A program made the position numbers and the translations under genes. This document shows positions 63,342 to 64,000 of a DNA stretch of 64,000 nucleotides, piece after piece. Position 1 is the stretch's first letter. The number at the start of each line of letters is the position of its first letter. The notes below the pieces were generated by a model. It made no database searches and was not told the origin of the DNA. It saw only the letters and a list, made by a program, of their open reading frames with translations. The stretch comes from Crotalaria pallida (Eukaryota; Streptophyta; Magnoliopsida; Fabales; Fabaceae): NCBI GenBank assembly GCA_037953625.1, contig CM075649.1:69161290-69225289 (forward strand), in the 5' to 3' direction.

Positions 63342-64000
63342 GAACCATTAGAATGATCCTAAACAATGCTTGAGTCCCCAAGGGACGTAGAGGGTGTAGC
63401 ACGAGTCCTTGGAGGTTCTAACAAGTGTAGAATGGTTAAGAGAGTATTCTAAAGGCTTAGAATGGTCAAGGAATATGTATTTGGACTTATATGAACCATT
63501 AGAATGATCCTAAACATTTCTTGAGTCCCCAAGGGACGTAGAGGGTGTAGCATGAGTCCCTGGAGGTTCTAAAAAGTGTAGAATGGTTAAGAGAGTATTC
63601 TAAAGGCTTAGAATGGTCTAGGAAGGTGTATTAGGACTTATAAGAACCATTAGAATGATCCTAAACAATGCTTGAGTCCCCGAGTGACGTAGAGCGTGTA
63701 GCATGAGTCCTTGGAGGTTCTAACAAGTGTAGAATGGTTAAGAGAGTATTCTAAAGGCTTAGAATGGTCTAGGAAGGTGTATTAGGACTTATAAGAACCA
63801 TTAGAATGATCCTAAACATTGCTTGGTACACCAAGGGACGTAGAGGGTGTAGCACGAGTCCTTGGATGTTCTAACAAGTGTAGAATGGTTAAGAGAGTAT
63901 TCTAAAGGCTTAGAATGGTCTAGGAATGTGTATTAGGACTTATAAGAACCATTAGAATGATCCTAAACAATACTTGAGTCCTCAAGGGACGTAGAGGGTG
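63342..64000 (+). repeat. Second copy of the 58.97-59.63 kb segment, running off the window end
   Basis: From 63342 to the last base the sequence matches 58972-59630 at an offset of 4,370 bp (29 monomers less nine). Shared marks are ggtcaagg, cttatatgaacc, catttcttgagtcccc and the rare gtccccgagtgacg (cgagtg at 59311 and 63681). Differences include gagtccctgg in place of gagtccttgg near 63556 and ttctaaaaag in place of ttctaacaag near 63567. The copy continues beyond the window. Confidence 0.82.

Larger units (their letters stand above)
1..64000 (+). repeat. Satellite DNA array, 151-bp monomer, about 424 copies, head to tail
   Basis: The motif attctaaagg returns every 151 bp from the first base to the last (for example at 151, 302, 453, 46863, 47014 and 52598), with all copies on the same strand. 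Each unit runs through the same ordered landmarks: attctaaagg, cttagaatgg, ggacttataagaacc, ttagaatgatcctaaac, a variable 14-bp core, gacgtagag, gagtccttgg, ttctaacaag and gttaagagagt. Copies differ mainly by single-base changes. No unique sequence, mobile element or orientation switch interrupts the array, so both array ends lie outside the window. Arrays of this size and homogeneity are known from centromeres and heterochromatin of eukaryotes. Centromere function is an inference only. I do not recognise the family, and the coordinate used as the monomer start is arbitrary. Confidence 0.98.

Noticed and set aside
1..64000. CRISPR array
   Set aside because: There is regular repetition but no unique spacers. 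The full 151-bp unit repeats, and no cas-like genes are present.
1..64000. CENP-B box in the monomer
   Set aside because: I looked for the ttcg....a..cggg pattern on both strands. The occasional ccttcgagg variant and the ctcggtacc core do not fit it.
1..64000. Telomere-like repeats
   Set aside because: ttagga and attagg occur once per monomer but never as tandem six- or seven-base units.
1..64000. Transposable element insertion, terminal repeats or target-site duplications
   Set aside because: Every stretch read continues in the 151-bp register apart from small indels. No non-satellite segment of any size is present.
1..64000. Switch in array orientation
   Set aside because: All monomers read in the same direction. 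The only reversed sequence is the 14-base fold-back at 34395-34408.
1..64000. Naming the species or the satellite family
   Set aside because: The monomer is not one I can match with confidence. A consensus search against Dfam, Repbase or PlantSat, or a BLAST search of genome assemblies, would decide.

Overview
The whole 64 kb window is one uninterrupted tandem array of satellite DNA. The repeat unit is 151 bp (about 41% G+C by my count of one consensus unit), so the window holds about 424 head-to-tail copies, all in the same orientation. There is no unique flank at either end, so the window lies inside a larger array. I found no gene, RNA gene, transposon, CRISPR array, promoter or terminator. 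An array like this points to a eukaryotic nuclear chromosome, most likely centromeric or other constitutive heterochromatin. A monomer near nucleosome length and organised into higher-order repeats is common in plants and also occurs in animals. I do not recognise the satellite family and cannot name the species.

The monomers fall into a handful of sequence families. They are easiest to tell apart in a 14-bp segment at monomer positions 75-88, counting from the 'attctaaagg' start used here. Family A has cttgagtcctcaag, B has ctcggtaccccaag, C has cttgagtccccaag, D has cttggtacaccaag, and E has cttggtaccccaaag. Linked differences occur elsewhere, such as tgtgtattagg versus tatgtatttgg, gagggtg versus gagcgtg, and gtagaatgg versus gtataatgg. 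B monomers are very often followed by C monomers.

Above the monomer level the array is a patchwork of segmental tandem duplications, each close to a whole number of monomers. From left to right: 10-mer and 14-mer copies (0-8 kb); a dimer run (9.6-10.4 kb); a 10-mer of 1,506 bp (10.4-13.6 kb); a 5-mer (14-15.6 kb); a block of about 26 monomers (3.8-4.1 kb) present four times (15.6 to about 31 kb) with nested 7-mer and 9-mer duplications; a zone of 4-, 5- and 9-monomer spacings (26-34.5 kb); a 14-mer copy (34.5-37.4 kb); a nearly perfect 1,510-bp 10-mer in three copies (38.5-43.0 kb); a 28-mer of 4,225 bp in two copies (43.5-51.5 kb); a 4-mer (50.8-52.0 kb); a 23-mer of 3,465 bp in two copies (51.8-58.4 kb); and further 2-, 3-, 27- and 29-monomer copies up to the end.

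A few monomers depart from 151 bp. Five are 174 bp with a 23-bp internal duplication, a widespread class is 147-148 bp, and a single 156-bp monomer at 34.3-34.5 kb contains a fold-back inverted repeat that occurs nowhere else I could see. These act as markers for tracing how the array grew by unequal exchange. Boundaries of the duplicated blocks were read by eye and are good to roughly 10-50 bp unless stated.
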